DNA of 43,704 bases, taken from assembly GCF_018555435.2 (NCBI RefSeq), contig NZ_JAFEJT020000023.1, forward strand, positions 1-43,704, given 5' to 3'. The notes beneath the pieces were generated by a model, which searched no databases, was not told the origin of the DNA, and worked only from the letters and a program-made list of their open reading frames with translations. Shown here one piece after another: positions 9,335-17,170 of the stretch; position 1 is the stretch's first letter, and each line of letters starts with the position of its first letter. The stretch is from Bifidobacterium amazonense (lineage in GTDB: Bacteria; Actinomycetota; Actinomycetes; Actinomycetales; Bifidobacteriaceae). The translations under genes were made by a program, and so were the position numbers.

Positions 9335-10039
9335 ATGGAGCAAAGCATCGTATCCAAGTGGCTGGCCGTCGCGAACTTCGATTCGCCGGTCTCGCAGATG
9401 ATCCTGCGCGTCTGGCAGGTGTTCGTCAACGGCGCCCTGCTGTGGATCGCCGCGATCCCGTACTTCGCGTTCGACCTGCTGGTCGGCTGGCAGCCGAGCC
9501 ACGGCGCGATCTGGCTGGGATGTGCGGCGCTCGCGCCGCTTTTCCCGGCCGTCACCGGCCTGATCGCGGTCAGTCGCGACATGATTACGGAACGTGGCTA
9601 CGTCGGCGCGACCGGCCGTCGTTTCGTCGCCGCCGTCGTCCACGCCGCGCCGGCGGTCCGGCTGACGTGGCTGATGTGCGTCGCGACGACGCTGTTCGTC
9701 GCCTACGACGTCGCGCTGTTCGCTGGTACGGTCGCGATGCCGGCGTCGGCCGCAGCCGTCGCGCTGACGATGCTCTCGCTGCTGTGCGCGGCATCGTGGA
9801 CGCTCGCCGGTCGCGACACGGCCGCGGTCGGCGCCGCACCGGCCGTGCGTCAGCTTGCCGGCGTGATCGTGGCGACGATACGCAAGGCGTACCTGCCGTT
9901 GGTCTGGCTGTTTCTGCTGGCGGTTATCATCGCCGCGTCCCTGCTGCCGATGATCGGCGCATGCCTGCTGGCGTTCGCGCCCGGCTTGTGGGGCGCCGTC
10001 GTGGCGTTGGTCAATCTGACGATGCGATTCGGCATGTAG
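9335..10039 (+). CDS. Small polytopic membrane protein, possibly YesL/DUF624-like
   Basis: The 234-residue protein has about five to six hydrophobic segments (roughly 22-47, 55-78, 105-128, 135-155, 185-212 and the C-terminus) with an LFPAVTGLIAV stretch reminiscent of the conserved N-terminal part of YesL/DUF624 proteins. These proteins accompany oligosaccharide importers in Firmicutes and Actinobacteria; their function is unknown. The match is weaker than for the protein at 19010. The start is four bases after the permease stop and is probably translationally coupled. It sits between the importer and its LacI regulator, which suggests an accessory role in transport. Confidence 0.6.
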   Translation: MEQSIVSKWLAVANFDSPVSQMILRVWQVFVNGALLWIAAIPYFAFDLLVGWQPSHGAIWLGCAALAPLFPAVTGLIAVSRDMITERGYVGATGRRFVAAVVHAAPAVRLTWLMCVATTLFVAYDVALFAGTVAMPASAAAVALTMLSLLCAASWTLAGRDTAAVGAAPAVRQLAGVIVATIRKAYLPLVWLFLLAVIIAASLLPMIGACLLAFAPGLWGAVVALVNLTMRFGM

Positions 10040-10101
10040 AATCGCATCGTGTACGGCTGTGGGCGGCTGTGCGGAGTCGCGAATAAGGAGGTGCCGCGGC
10101 G

Positions 10102-11154
10102 ATGGTCGGTTCGAAAGCGAAGACCGGTCCGGCGAAAACGGGTCTGGTCAACATCGCCGATGTGGCGCGCGCCGCCGGAGTGTCCGTCTCCACGGTGTCC
10201 CGTTCGCTCAACGGCTCCGCGCAGATCTCCGAGAAGACCCGCCGGCATGTCGAACAGGTGGCCCAGTCCATCGGCTACGTGCCCAACAGCAACGCGAAGG
10301 CGCTCACCACCGCGTCGAACACCGTGATCCTGGTGGTCCGCTATATCTCCGGCGGCCCGTACATGAATCTGATCGCCGGAGTGGAGGAGGAGGCGTCCGG
10401 CCGCGGCCTGTCGTTCCGTCTGATCACGCCGGGGGAGCGCGACATGCGGTTCAACGGCATCATCCGCCAGCTGCAGGAGCAGCGTCCTCGCGTGGCGATC
10501 ATCCTGTCCAGTGGCGCCGACGAGCGGCTGTGGGACGAGCAGATGTCGTCGCAGATCTCGAAGCTGAGGGAGTTCGGTACGGAACTGATCATCGCCGGCC
10601 GTGCGCGTGAACCGATGTGGGGCGATGCCGGAGTGGTCGACTACGACAACAAGGGCGGCATGCGCGCGTTGGTCGAGCGGTTGATCGAGCAGGGGCACCG
10701 CCGGTTCGTGTACTGCGGCAAGCGTCTGGACTCGCGTGTGTTCCGCGATCGTTATCAGGGTTTTCTGGACGCGCTGTCCGCGGCCGGCATGGAGCGTGAC
10801 CATGATGCGGCTCTGGACGTCGACCGTGCCCCCGGCGATGCGGCCGGTCTTGAGTCGCTGGTGCGCAGGTGGCGCGACGATCTGGGCCGTTTCGCCGTCG
10901 TCGCCAGTACCGACGACGATGCGTCGGCCGTGATGCTCGCACTGTATCGTTGCGGCATCGCGATGCCCGGCGAGGCGTCGGTGTCCGGTTTCGACGACAT
11001 GCAGTACGCGGATCGTCTGCTGCGGCCGCTGACCACCGTGCATGTGCCGTTCAACGAGATGGGCCATGCCGCCGTGCGCATGGGGCTGGGCGAGATGAAG
11101 CGTGACGTCTGCTTCCCGGTCGAACCGGTGATCCGCGAATCCACCGCGGTCTGA
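10102..11154 (+). CDS. LacI-family transcriptional regulator 1
   Basis: The 350-residue protein has an N-terminal helix-turn-helix (residues 17-40, NIADVARAAGVSVSTVSR), a hinge region (NAKALTTASN) and a periplasmic-binding-like sugar-sensing domain (GVVDYDNKGG, GHRRFVYCG, SGFDDM, LRPLTTVHVPF). The recognition helix positions equivalent to LacI 17, 18 and 22 are Val, Ser and Arg. Start ATG follows ATAAGGAGGTG. Its position directly after importer 1 and the shared operator TGCAACTAGTTGCA before importer 1 and before the GH28-type gene make it the likely repressor of both. It is a paralogue of the regulator at 20696: both have an identical GPAKTG segment just before the DNA-binding domain and differ in the second recognition residue. 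Confidence 0.92.
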   Translation: MVGSKAKTGPAKTGLVNIADVARAAGVSVSTVSRSLNGSAQISEKTRRHVEQVAQSIGYVPNSNAKALTTASNTVILVVRYISGGPYMNLIAGVEEEASGRGLSFRLITPGERDMRFNGIIRQLQEQRPRVAIILSSGADERLWDEQMSSQISKLREFGTELIIAGRAREPMWGDAGVVDYDNKGGMRALVERLIEQGHRRFVYCGKRLDSRVFRDRYQGFLDALSAAGMERDHDAALDVDRAPGDAAGLESLVRRWRDDLGRFAVVASTDDDASAVMLALYRCGIAMPGEASVSGFDDMQYADRLLRPLTTVHVPFNEMGHAAVRMGLGEMKRDVCFPVEPVIRESTAV

Positions 11155-11217
11155 GGGCCGCGTTTCCCGGTGAGAGGTTCTTTGGGGATATGCACAAAAG
11201 GGCAGCTGACGCGGCAT

Positions 11218-11264
11218 TTGCAACTAGTTGCAGCAGCTGGTATCATATTTGGAAAACGCTTACC
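11218..11264 (+). promoter_or_regulatory. Promoter and two operator types before the GH28-type gene
   Basis: TTGCAA (11218-11223) and TATCAT (11241-11246) are 17 bases apart. The perfect palindrome TGCAACTAGTTGCA (11219-11232) covers the -35, and GGAAAACGCTTACC (11251-11264) lies over the expected start point. The first is identical to the site before importer 1; the second belongs to the GGWAAGCGCTTACC group. Two separate signals therefore appear to converge on this gene. Confidence 0.65.
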
Positions 11265-11353
11265 GTAAGGATGCGTGGAATCATTCGCGTCGGCAATTCC
11301 GCACGGTAGCACGGTAGACGTGACGTATCGGTATTCGCACAAAGGACTGAACA

Positions 11354-12748
11354 ATGACGATCAACACCACACACATCCTTGATCCGCGCGACTTCGGCGC
11401 GCTCGTCGACGGCACGACCAACGACGGTCCGGCCATCCAGGCCGCGATCGACGCGGCGAACGCGAACGGCGGCGGCCATGTCACGCTCGCCGGCGGCACG
11501 TTCCTCGCCGGCACGATCAAACTCAAGTCGAACGTCACGCTGGAGGTCGCCGAATCGGCGACACTGCTCGCGAGTCCCGACATCAACGACTACGCGGCGG
11601 ACGTGCATCACAACCGCTATCGCAACGAGGCCGCGCTCGACCGCTGCTTCATCTACGCCGAAGACCAGCACGACGTCGCGCTCGTCGGCCGCGGCACGAT
11701 CGACGGCAACGCGACCGCCTTCCCGAACGAGGGCTCGATCTACCGGCCGATGCTGATCCGACTGCTGCGCTGCCGTAACGTGCACGTCGAAAACCTGCGT
11801 CTGGTCGAGGCGGCCGCGTGGACGACCGCGTTCCTCGACAGTGAATACATCTGGATCCACGGCGTCGACATCAAGAACGACAAGCGGTATAACGGCGACG
11901 GCCTCGACTTCGACGGCAGTGCGCACGTATTCATCTCCGACTGCTACGTGCGCGGCACCGACGACAACTTCTGCCTGCAATCCAGCAGCAAGCAGTACCC
12001 GGTGCACGACATCCACGTAACGAACTGCGAGTTCTCCGGCGTGTGCGCGGGCATCCGCATCGGGCTCAAGTCCATCGGCGACATCTACAACGTGAGCATC
12101 AGCAACTGCACGCTCAACCGCGTGTGGCGCGAGGGCATCAAGCTCGAATGCACCGAAGGCGGCTCCATTACCGACGTGTCGATCAGCAACATCGTCATGC
12201 GCGACGTGACGCGGCCCGTGTTCGCCGTGCTCAACAACCGCTTCGAGTTGGACGACTACGGCACGTCCATCGAACTCGACCACATGCCCGAAATCGGCAC
12301 GATGGAGCGGATCTCGATCAGCAACCTCACCGCGACCGACAGTGCGGAGATGGCGAACGTGCATCGCCGCTTCACCGACGACGTGATGGGCGAGCCGCGC
12401 TTCGCCGGCATTCGCTTCGACGCGGCCGACGGGCATCCGATCGAAGACGTAACGCTTGACGGGCTTCGTTACACGTTCGTCGGGGGAGTGAAGCTCGCCG
12501 ATATCCCGCCGCTGGAGGAGTACCCGCGGCTCGTCGACAAGCTGGCCGAGCCGGGCGTGCGCTCCAGCGAGAACTACTGGCCCGACTGGTCGCGCACCGC
12601 GTTCATGGACCTGCGCAACGTGCACGGGCTCGACCTGAACCGTATCCGGCTGCGTTCGCTGCGCCCCGACGAGCGCCACGCCGTCCTCCTCGACGGATGC
12701 GAGACGGTCACCGACCCGGACGTCACCGTCAACGGCGAACGGCTGTAG
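11354..12748 (+). CDS. GH28-type right-handed beta-helix glycosidase, cytoplasmic
   Basis: The 464-residue protein starts with DPRDFGALVDGTTNDGPAIQAAID, the classic opening of polygalacturonase-type beta-helix proteins. Repeated turns follow (VHVENLRLVEA, IWIHGVDIKN, VFISDCYVRG). The acidic cluster of GH28 is present as NGDGLDFD near residue 183 and GTDDNFCL near 202. The usual GHG motif is replaced by CAGIRIGLKS and the usual RIK by REGIKLE, so the substrate is probably not plain homogalacturonan. There is no signal peptide, so it should act on imported oligosaccharides. Start ATG is preceded by AAAGGACTG. The stop codon lies inside the first of three 13-base tandem repeats. The promoter shares regulator 1 operators with importer 1. 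Confidence 0.78.
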   Translation: MTINTTHILDPRDFGALVDGTTNDGPAIQAAIDAANANGGGHVTLAGGTFLAGTIKLKSNVTLEVAESATLLASPDINDYAADVHHNRYRNEAALDRCFIYAEDQHDVALVGRGTIDGNATAFPNEGSIYRPMLIRLLRCRNVHVENLRLVEAAAWTTAFLDSEYIWIHGVDIKNDKRYNGDGLDFDGSAHVFISDCYVRGTDDNFCLQSSSKQYPVHDIHVTNCEFSGVCAGIRIGLKSIGDIYNVSISNCTLNRVWREGIKLECTEGGSITDVSISNIVMRDVTRPVFAVLNNRFELDDYGTSIELDHMPEIGTMERISISNLTATDSAEMANVHRRFTDDVMGEPRFAGIRFDAADGHPIEDVTLDGLRYTFVGGVKLADIPPLEEYPRLVDKLAEPGVRSSENYWPDWSRTAFMDLRNVHGLDLNRIRLRSLRPDERHAVLLDGCETVTDPDVTVNGERL

Positions 12749-12779
12749 CCGCCGGCTGTAGCCGCCGGCTGTAGCCGCC
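12741..12779 (+). repeat. Three perfect 13-base tandem repeats over the GH28 stop codon
   Basis: GGCTGTAGCCGCC occurs three times end to end at 12741, 12754 and 12767, followed by decayed copies up to about 12800. The first copy contains the TAG stop of the GH28-type gene. As 13 is not a multiple of three, copy-number change downstream of the stop has no coding effect. Confidence 0.9.
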
Positions 12780-12827
12780 AGTTGTGGTCACCGGTTGTGG
12801 CCGTGCGGCGGGTGGTATCCGGCCAGT

Positions 12828-12936
12828 GCAGACATAGAGTCGCTGCAGCATCCCTTACCGACACTATGTCTGCATTACTCATCGACAGTCGCAGACATAG
12901 TGCCGGCGTGAATTGCCGCTTCGACCCTATGTCTGC
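12828..12936. repeat. Two GCAGACATAG inverted-repeat pairs upstream of the AbiEi-like gene
   Basis: GCAGACATAG occurs at 12828-12837 and 12891-12900; its complement CTATGTCTGC occurs at 12864-12873 and 12927-12936. The order is forward, reverse, forward, reverse, so two hairpins form. In the first, pairing extends inward to about 15 bases with one A-A mismatch. The same family recurs on the other side of the gene at 14199-14307. Confidence 0.88.
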
Positions 12937-13043
12937 GCTATCCGATGCCGGCCGTTGAGTTATCCACATACTGCTTATCCACAACACGCCGAAACTCCGA
13001 CCTTTTTTCCACAATGCCCGGTTCCCATTGCGCTGGCGTTCCG

Positions 13044-14123
13044 ATGCGGCTCATGATCAACGGTATGAGAACGCATAAGGGACTGGATCGCCTCATCTCC
13101 GCCGCCGAAGCAGCTTGGAGGTGCTTCTGGCCGAAAACCAACGCCGAGAAAAAGGCGGTGTCCAGACGGCTGCACGACGGCGAGCTGGTCCGGCCGCACC
13201 GCAACATGTACGCGCGGGTCGTCTACTGGGACTCTCTGAATCCGGCAGAGCGCTCCCGTCATGTCATTCGCTCGCTGCACGAGCAGTATCCCCATCGTGT
13301 GTTCGCCGGTCTCAGCGCGGCGGCCATCATGCAGCTTGAATATCCATGGTCTCTGCATGATGGCGGGATGGTGTTCATCGCCACTCGGCAATCGTCGAAT
13401 GCCGGACGGGCCTATGGGAAGCTTCGCCGGATCTCCATGACGGATGTGCCGGTCTGCGAGGTCGGATGTCTGCTGTTGGACGGTGAATATGGCAGGGCCG
13501 GAATGGACGTCGTTGTCTCCGATGACGTTGGTGCGATGGTGCCTGCGAACAGGATAATCTGCATCATTCCGGTCACATCGCCGGCGAGGACGCTGGTTGA
13601 TTGCGGGCTTCGATATGAATTCGCGCAGGCGCTGCCTATGGTCGATTCGGCTCTGCGCAGGCAGCTGGTCACGAAGCGGGAAATAGCCGCGGCGTGTGAC
13701 GGGGTTCGGGCAGATTGCGTTCGTGTGCGCCGTCTGTTGCATTATGCGGACCCGCTCAGTGAGAACGGAGGTGAGTCATGGTGCCGCGCGGTGATCATAG
13801 AATTGGGATTCGTGGCGCCGCGGTTGCAGCACGAATTCGTGGATCCTGAAACGGGGTTTCGTTGCCGTGTCGATTTCGTATGGTTCCTGCCGGATGGAAG
13901 AATTGTTGTCCTCGAATACGATGGCATGCGCAAGTACGTCGATCCGACGATGACCGGCGGACGTGATGTGCGCGCGGTGGTGCAGAAGGAACGGCTTCGT
14001 CAGGATACGTTGGTGCATAATCACGTGACGATGGTGATCCGGACCGATTATGTCGAGGTGATGCGGCGTACCCCGTTGAGGGTCAAGCTGACGGATGCGG
14101 GTATCCCGCAACTGTCCGGGTGA
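13044..14123 (+). CDS. AbiEi-like/DUF559-type protein with PD-(D/E)XK nuclease-like C-terminus
   Basis: The 359-residue protein has an N-terminal winged-helix-like region (AEKKAVSRRLHDGELVRPHRNMYAR), a middle AbiEi-antitoxin-like part (FAGLSAAAIMQLEYPW, TSPARTLVDCGL) and a C-terminal part with ENGGESWCR near residue 242, CRVDFVW near 275 and VLEYDGMRKY near 291. The last three fit the E, D and E-x-D/K positions of the PD-(D/E)XK nuclease-like DUF559 fold. Such orphan proteins are widespread in Actinobacteria and of unproven function. No AbiEii toxin gene is adjacent. The start is uncertain: in-frame ATGs exist at 12945, 13044, 13053 and 13065, none with a clear ribosome binding site; conservation appears to start near 13065. 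Both flanks carry GCAGACATAG repeats, and codon use is less biased than in the neighbours, so it looks acquired. Confidence 0.68.
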   Translation: MRLMINGMRTHKGLDRLISAAEAAWRCFWPKTNAEKKAVSRRLHDGELVRPHRNMYARVVYWDSLNPAERSRHVIRSLHEQYPHRVFAGLSAAAIMQLEYPWSLHDGGMVFIATRQSSNAGRAYGKLRRISMTDVPVCEVGCLLLDGEYGRAGMDVVVSDDVGAMVPANRIICIIPVTSPARTLVDCGLRYEFAQALPMVDSALRRQLVTKREIAAACDGVRADCVRVRRLLHYADPLSENGGESWCRAVIIELGFVAPRLQHEFVDPETGFRCRVDFVWFLPDGRIVVLEYDGMRKYVDPTMTGGRDVRAVVQKERLRQDTLVHNHVTMVIRTDYVEVMRRTPLRVKLTDAGIPQLSG

Positions 14124-14185
14124 GGGGAGGGACCGTCACCCTGGATCAGATCACGGTACGTCCCCGCAACTGTCCGGGTGAGGGG
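14105..14185 (+). repeat. 23-base direct repeat duplicating the 3' end of the AbiEi-like gene
   Basis: A 23-base block containing GCAACTGTCCGGGTGAGGGG is present at 14105-14127, where it encodes the last residues and the TGA stop, and again at 14163-14185, 58 bases downstream and non-coding. This looks like a local duplication or the scar of an insertion. Confidence 0.85.
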
Positions 14186-14198
14186 CGGGGTGGCGCCC

Positions 14199-14307
14199 GC
14201 AGACTTAGGGCCGCTTGCACGTCGGTTAGCGGCACTATGTCTGCGGCTGTCTGCGACGGATGCAGACTTAGGGTCGTTTATACGTCGTTCTGCGGCCCCA
14301 TGTCTGC
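14199..14307. repeat. Two GCAGACWTAG inverted-repeat pairs downstream of the AbiEi-like gene
   Basis: GCAGACTTAG at 14199-14208 and 14262-14271 face CTATGTCTGC at 14235-14244 and CCATGTCTGC at 14298-14307, the same forward-reverse-forward-reverse order and nearly the same spacing as at 12828-12936. The copies on this side are slightly diverged. Confidence 0.85.
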
Positions 14308-14676
14308 GGACGCTCAGTCTGGATTGATGCGGAGACGTGGCGCACGGTAGGTCAACATGGACGTAAATGGTTACGTATTGTTGCGTAATGGTAGGGACGC
14401 TGCGGGGGATGTTCTGATGATGCGACACGCCGATTGACACGATTGAGAAACTTATTCTTTCCGTTGGAAGTACGCTGATTTGCCAGATTTTTCAACGATG
14501 GTTGCGCAATCACGGTAAGCGTTTACTGGCGTGTCGCGAGGAGCTGCGATTTGTTGCGTAACTGGTTACGTGATATGGTGATAACCAACAGAACAACAGA
14601 GCGGAAACGGACACGAAGTCTGTGACGTTCCCGCATTCCGGCCGGTGTGGACCGGTGTTCTCGCAGAGGAGGATTG
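14308..14676 (+). promoter_or_regulatory. Intergenic region with promoter and operators for the LplB/YtcP-type permeases
   Basis: GGTAAGCGTTTACT (14514-14527) is a GGWAAGCGCTTACC-type site. TTGTTG (14551-14556) and an extended -10, TGATATGGT (TATGGT at 14574-14579), are 17 bases apart. Between them lies CGTAACTGGTTACG (14557-14570), an operator of the GTAACTRGTTAC type that recurs at 17024, 37225 and 39272. A repressor bound there would occlude the whole promoter. A looser TTACG/CGTAA inverted repeat is at about 14366-14383. No gene is seen in this stretch. Confidence 0.62.
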
Positions 14677-15606
14677 ATGGAACAGGTCAAAAAGACCCCA
14701 AGGTTTTTGTCGCACAGCTGGCGCCTGCTGTACATGGTGCTGCCGTTCGCGGCTTTCGTGCTCGTCTTCAACTATCTGCCGCTGCTGGGTTGGTACTTCG
14801 CGTTTGTGGACTACCAGCCGGGCGTGGCCCCGTGGGAGATGCCGTTCGTGGGACTCAAGTGGTTCCAGTCGATCGTCTCCTCGCCCGAGCAGATGCACAC
14901 GATCGGCCGTGTGCTGGTCAACACGCTCGGCATGAGCTTCCTGGGACTCGCCTGCAGCGTGCTGCCGCTGATCTTCGCGATCCTGCTGTATGAGCTCCGT
15001 TCGAGCAAGCTGCGCCGCGTGGTCCAGACGCTGACCACCGCGCCGAACTTCGTCAGCTGGGTGCTGGTCTACGCGCTCGTGTTCGCGTTCCTGTCCGTCG
15101 ACAACGGCGTGGTGAACAACCTGCTGGTCGATTGGGGCGTCATCAAGCAGCCGATCAATTTCCTGCTGAGCTCCGACCACATGTGGCTCAAGATGACCGC
15201 GCTGGGTGTGTGGAAGTCCATCGGCTGGTCCGCGATCATGTACCTGGCCGCCATCAACGGCATCGACCAGGAGCTGTACGAGGCCGCGTCGATCGACGGC
15301 GCGAACCGCTTCCAGCGTGCGATCCACATCACCGTGCCGGGCCTGCTGCCCACGTTCTTCGTGCTGCTGCTCATGAGCGTGGCGAACATCATCAACACCG
15401 GCATGGACCAGTACTTCGTCTTCTCCAACGCCATGAACAAGGATTCCTTGGAAGTGCTTGATCTGTACACGTACAACATCGGTATTTCCCAGGGCAACTT
15501 CTCGTTCGCCACCGTGATCTCCATCCTCAAGACCGTCGTCTCCCTGGCGCTGCTGTTCTCCGTGAACGGCATCTCCAAGAAGGTCCGCGGCAACTCGATC
15601 TTCTAA
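14677..15606 (+). CDS. LplB/YteP-type oligosaccharide ABC permease
   Basis: The 309-residue permease starts at an ATG preceded by AGAGGAGGATTG; the frame extends ten codons further upstream but without a ribosome binding site. It has six membrane segments, the opening LPLLGWYFAFVDYQPG typical of LplB/YteP proteins and the EAA loop YEAASIDGANRFQRA near residue 201. Permeases of this subclass work with large (about 560-residue) binding proteins such as the one at 17171 and in Bacillus serve rhamnogalacturonan or related oligosaccharides. It should pair with the 15649 product. Expression is probably controlled by LacI regulator 2 through the GTAACTGGTTAC site in its promoter. Confidence 0.9.
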   Translation: MEQVKKTPRFLSHSWRLLYMVLPFAAFVLVFNYLPLLGWYFAFVDYQPGVAPWEMPFVGLKWFQSIVSSPEQMHTIGRVLVNTLGMSFLGLACSVLPLIFAILLYELRSSKLRRVVQTLTTAPNFVSWVLVYALVFAFLSVDNGVVNNLLVDWGVIKQPINFLLSSDHMWLKMTALGVWKSIGWSAIMYLAAINGIDQELYEAASIDGANRFQRAIHITVPGLLPTFFVLLLMSVANIINTGMDQYFVFSNAMNKDSLEVLDLYTYNIGISQGNFSFATVISILKTVVSLALLFSVNGISKKVRGNSIF

Positions 15607-15648
15607 ACCGGCCGCATAGCCTCATTCGTTAAGCAAAGGAGCATTGAC

Positions 15649-16632
15649 ATGTCCGCACAGGCGATTTCGGCCGTCAAGCCGCGCAAGGCTGCCAAGCCGG
15701 CCAAGGCCGTGAAGGCCAGGAAGAATTCTCGCAACCCGATGGATCAGCTGTCGGTGGGGGAGAAGGTGTTCAACGTCTGCAACACGATCTTCATGGTGTT
15801 CATGGCGTTCATCTGCTTCTACCCGTTCTGGTACATCTTCATCAACACGATCTCGAACAACAAGCTCAGCGCCGACGGTGAGGTCCTGTTCTGGCCGAAG
15901 GGAATCCACTTCGACAACTACAAGACGATCTTCGAACTGCCTGGCATCGCGAACGCGACCGTGATCTCGGTACTGCGCACCGTGATCGGCACGGTGTTGT
16001 GCGTGGCCGTCTCCGCGTTCCTCGGCTTCATGATGACGCAGACCAAGATGGCCCACCGCCAGTTCATCTACCGCTTCTTCGTGGCGACGATGTACGTGAA
16101 CGCCGGCCTGATCCCGGGCTACATCCTGTTCAACTACCTCGGCCTGCTCGACAACTTCCTCGTCTACGTGATCCCGGGCGCGGTCTCCGCGTTCAACATC
16201 GTGCTTGTCAAGACATACGTCGAGTCGTCCATCCCCGCCTCGCTGCAGGAGGCAGCTGAGATCGACGGTGCCGGCACCTGGACCGTGTTCTTCAGGATTG
16301 CACTGCCGCTGATGGGCCCGATTCTGGCCACGCTGGCGATCTTCTCCGCCGTCGGCCAGTGGAACAGCTTCATGGACACCGTCCTGTACATCACCAACGA
16401 CAAGCTGCAGACCCTGCAGTACGTGCTGTACCGCTACCTGTCGCAGGCGCAGGCCATGGCGAACATCATGGCGCAGAACGGCGGCGGCGCTGACATGGCG
16501 GCCACCGGCGTGACCACCCAGTCGATCAAGCTGACCGTCACGATGGTCACCGTCCTGCCGATCTTCATCGTCTACCCGTTCATGCAGAAGTACTTCGTCA
16601 AGGGCATCACGATCGGCGCGGTTAAGGGCTGA
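15649..16632 (+). CDS. LplC/YtcP-type oligosaccharide ABC permease
   Basis: The 327-residue partner permease has a lysine-rich cytoplasmic N-terminus (residues 1-30, alternating Ala/Lys), six membrane segments and the EAA loop QEAAEIDGAGTWTVF near residue 199. It ends in YFVKGITIGAVKG, as YtcP/LplC proteins do. The start follows AAAGGAGCATTGAC, 42 bases after the upstream stop. The binding protein gene is 538 bases downstream, separated by structured tandem repeats, which is an unusual gene order because the binding protein more often comes first. Confidence 0.9.
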   Translation: MSAQAISAVKPRKAAKPAKAVKARKNSRNPMDQLSVGEKVFNVCNTIFMVFMAFICFYPFWYIFINTISNNKLSADGEVLFWPKGIHFDNYKTIFELPGIANATVISVLRTVIGTVLCVAVSAFLGFMMTQTKMAHRQFIYRFFVATMYVNAGLIPGYILFNYLGLLDNFLVYVIPGAVSAFNIVLVKTYVESSIPASLQEAAEIDGAGTWTVFFRIALPLMGPILATLAIFSAVGQWNSFMDTVLYITNDKLQTLQYVLYRYLSQAQAMANIMAQNGGGADMAATGVTTQSIKLTVTMVTVLPIFIVYPFMQKYFVKGITIGAVKG

Positions 16633-16909
16633 ACCGTTATGGGAAGCCCAGTGGGCTTCCCATAGGTTCAGCCTGAGCGAGCCGATAGGCGAGCGAAGGC
16701 AGCATTGAGCCTCGCGCGTAGCGCGAGTCCGTAGTTGCAGGCTGAACCGTTAAGCGGACAGTTCGGTGGACTGTTCGTAGGTTCGGCCTGAGCGGAGCCG
16801 GTAGGTGAGCGAAGGCGGGATTGAGCCCGAGCGTAGCGAGGTCCGTAATTGCAGGACCGAAGGCGAACCATTAAGCGGAAGCGGACAGTCCCTCACTGTT
16901 CACGGCTCC
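16631..16909 (+). repeat. Tandem structured repeat, about 2.4 copies of 113-120 bases
   Basis: Copies begin at GAACCGTTA (16631), GAACCGTTA (16744) and GAACCATTA (16864, partial). Each begins with a hairpin whose stem sequence differs: GGGAAGCCC/GGGCTTCCC (16641-16661, extendable to 12 pairs), GGACAGT/ACTGTTC (16756-16776) and GGACAGT/ACTGTTC with a different loop (16883-16901). In copy 1, GGTTCAGCCTG (16665-16675) pairs perfectly with CAGGCTGAACC (16738-16748), and CTCGCGC/GCGCGAG (16711-16727) forms an inner hairpin. The text between copies is similar but not identical. The first hairpin directly follows the permease stop and could also terminate or stabilise the transcript. Confidence 0.8.
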
Positions 16910-17023
16910 GACTGATTCCCTGCTCAATACATGAGTTTTGATCCCGCCGGCTATACGCCCGGCCGGCGGAATCGACACCCCAGTACAACAAACAATCCGC
17001 AGCAATACTGCACACCCAAAACC

Positions 17024-17035
17024 GTAACTAGTTAC
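17024..17035 (+). promoter_or_regulatory. Operator GTAACTAGTTAC before the large binding protein
   Basis: A perfect 12-base palindrome about 135 bases upstream of the 17171 start. It differs from the regulator 1 palindrome only at the fifth base pair from the centre (T instead of C). No good -10/-35 pair is obvious next to it; AATACT at 17004-17009 is a weak candidate. Confidence 0.6.
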
Positions 17036-17170
17036 TCCCCGCTCAGCGCCGAGCAACTGGTTCCCGGGACCAGCGGCCGGCTACCGCAAACCCCGAACAA
17101 CAGAACAACACAGCACGTCGCGAGGCCACGGCAGGTCCCGCGCCTGACACCCCCAAAGAAGGAGAATCCC

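Noticed and set aside
12945..13043. Upstream start for the AbiEi-like protein
   Set aside because: The extra 33 residues do not resemble the family and run toward the flanking repeats; later ATGs fit better, though the exact one is unproven.
16668..16871. Small minus-strand ORF in the tandem repeat region
   Set aside because: Its peptide repeats itself because the DNA repeats; no ribosome binding site or family match is seen.
16931..17170. Upstream extension of the large binding protein
   Set aside because: The frame is open by chance; the lipoprotein signal starts at 17171 right after AAGGAG, and the regulator 2-type operator lies within the extension.
16631..17170. Riboswitch upstream of the binding protein
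   Set aside because: The structure occurs as tandem copies with changing sequence and lacks any conserved ligand-binding core known to me; a repeat element explains it better.
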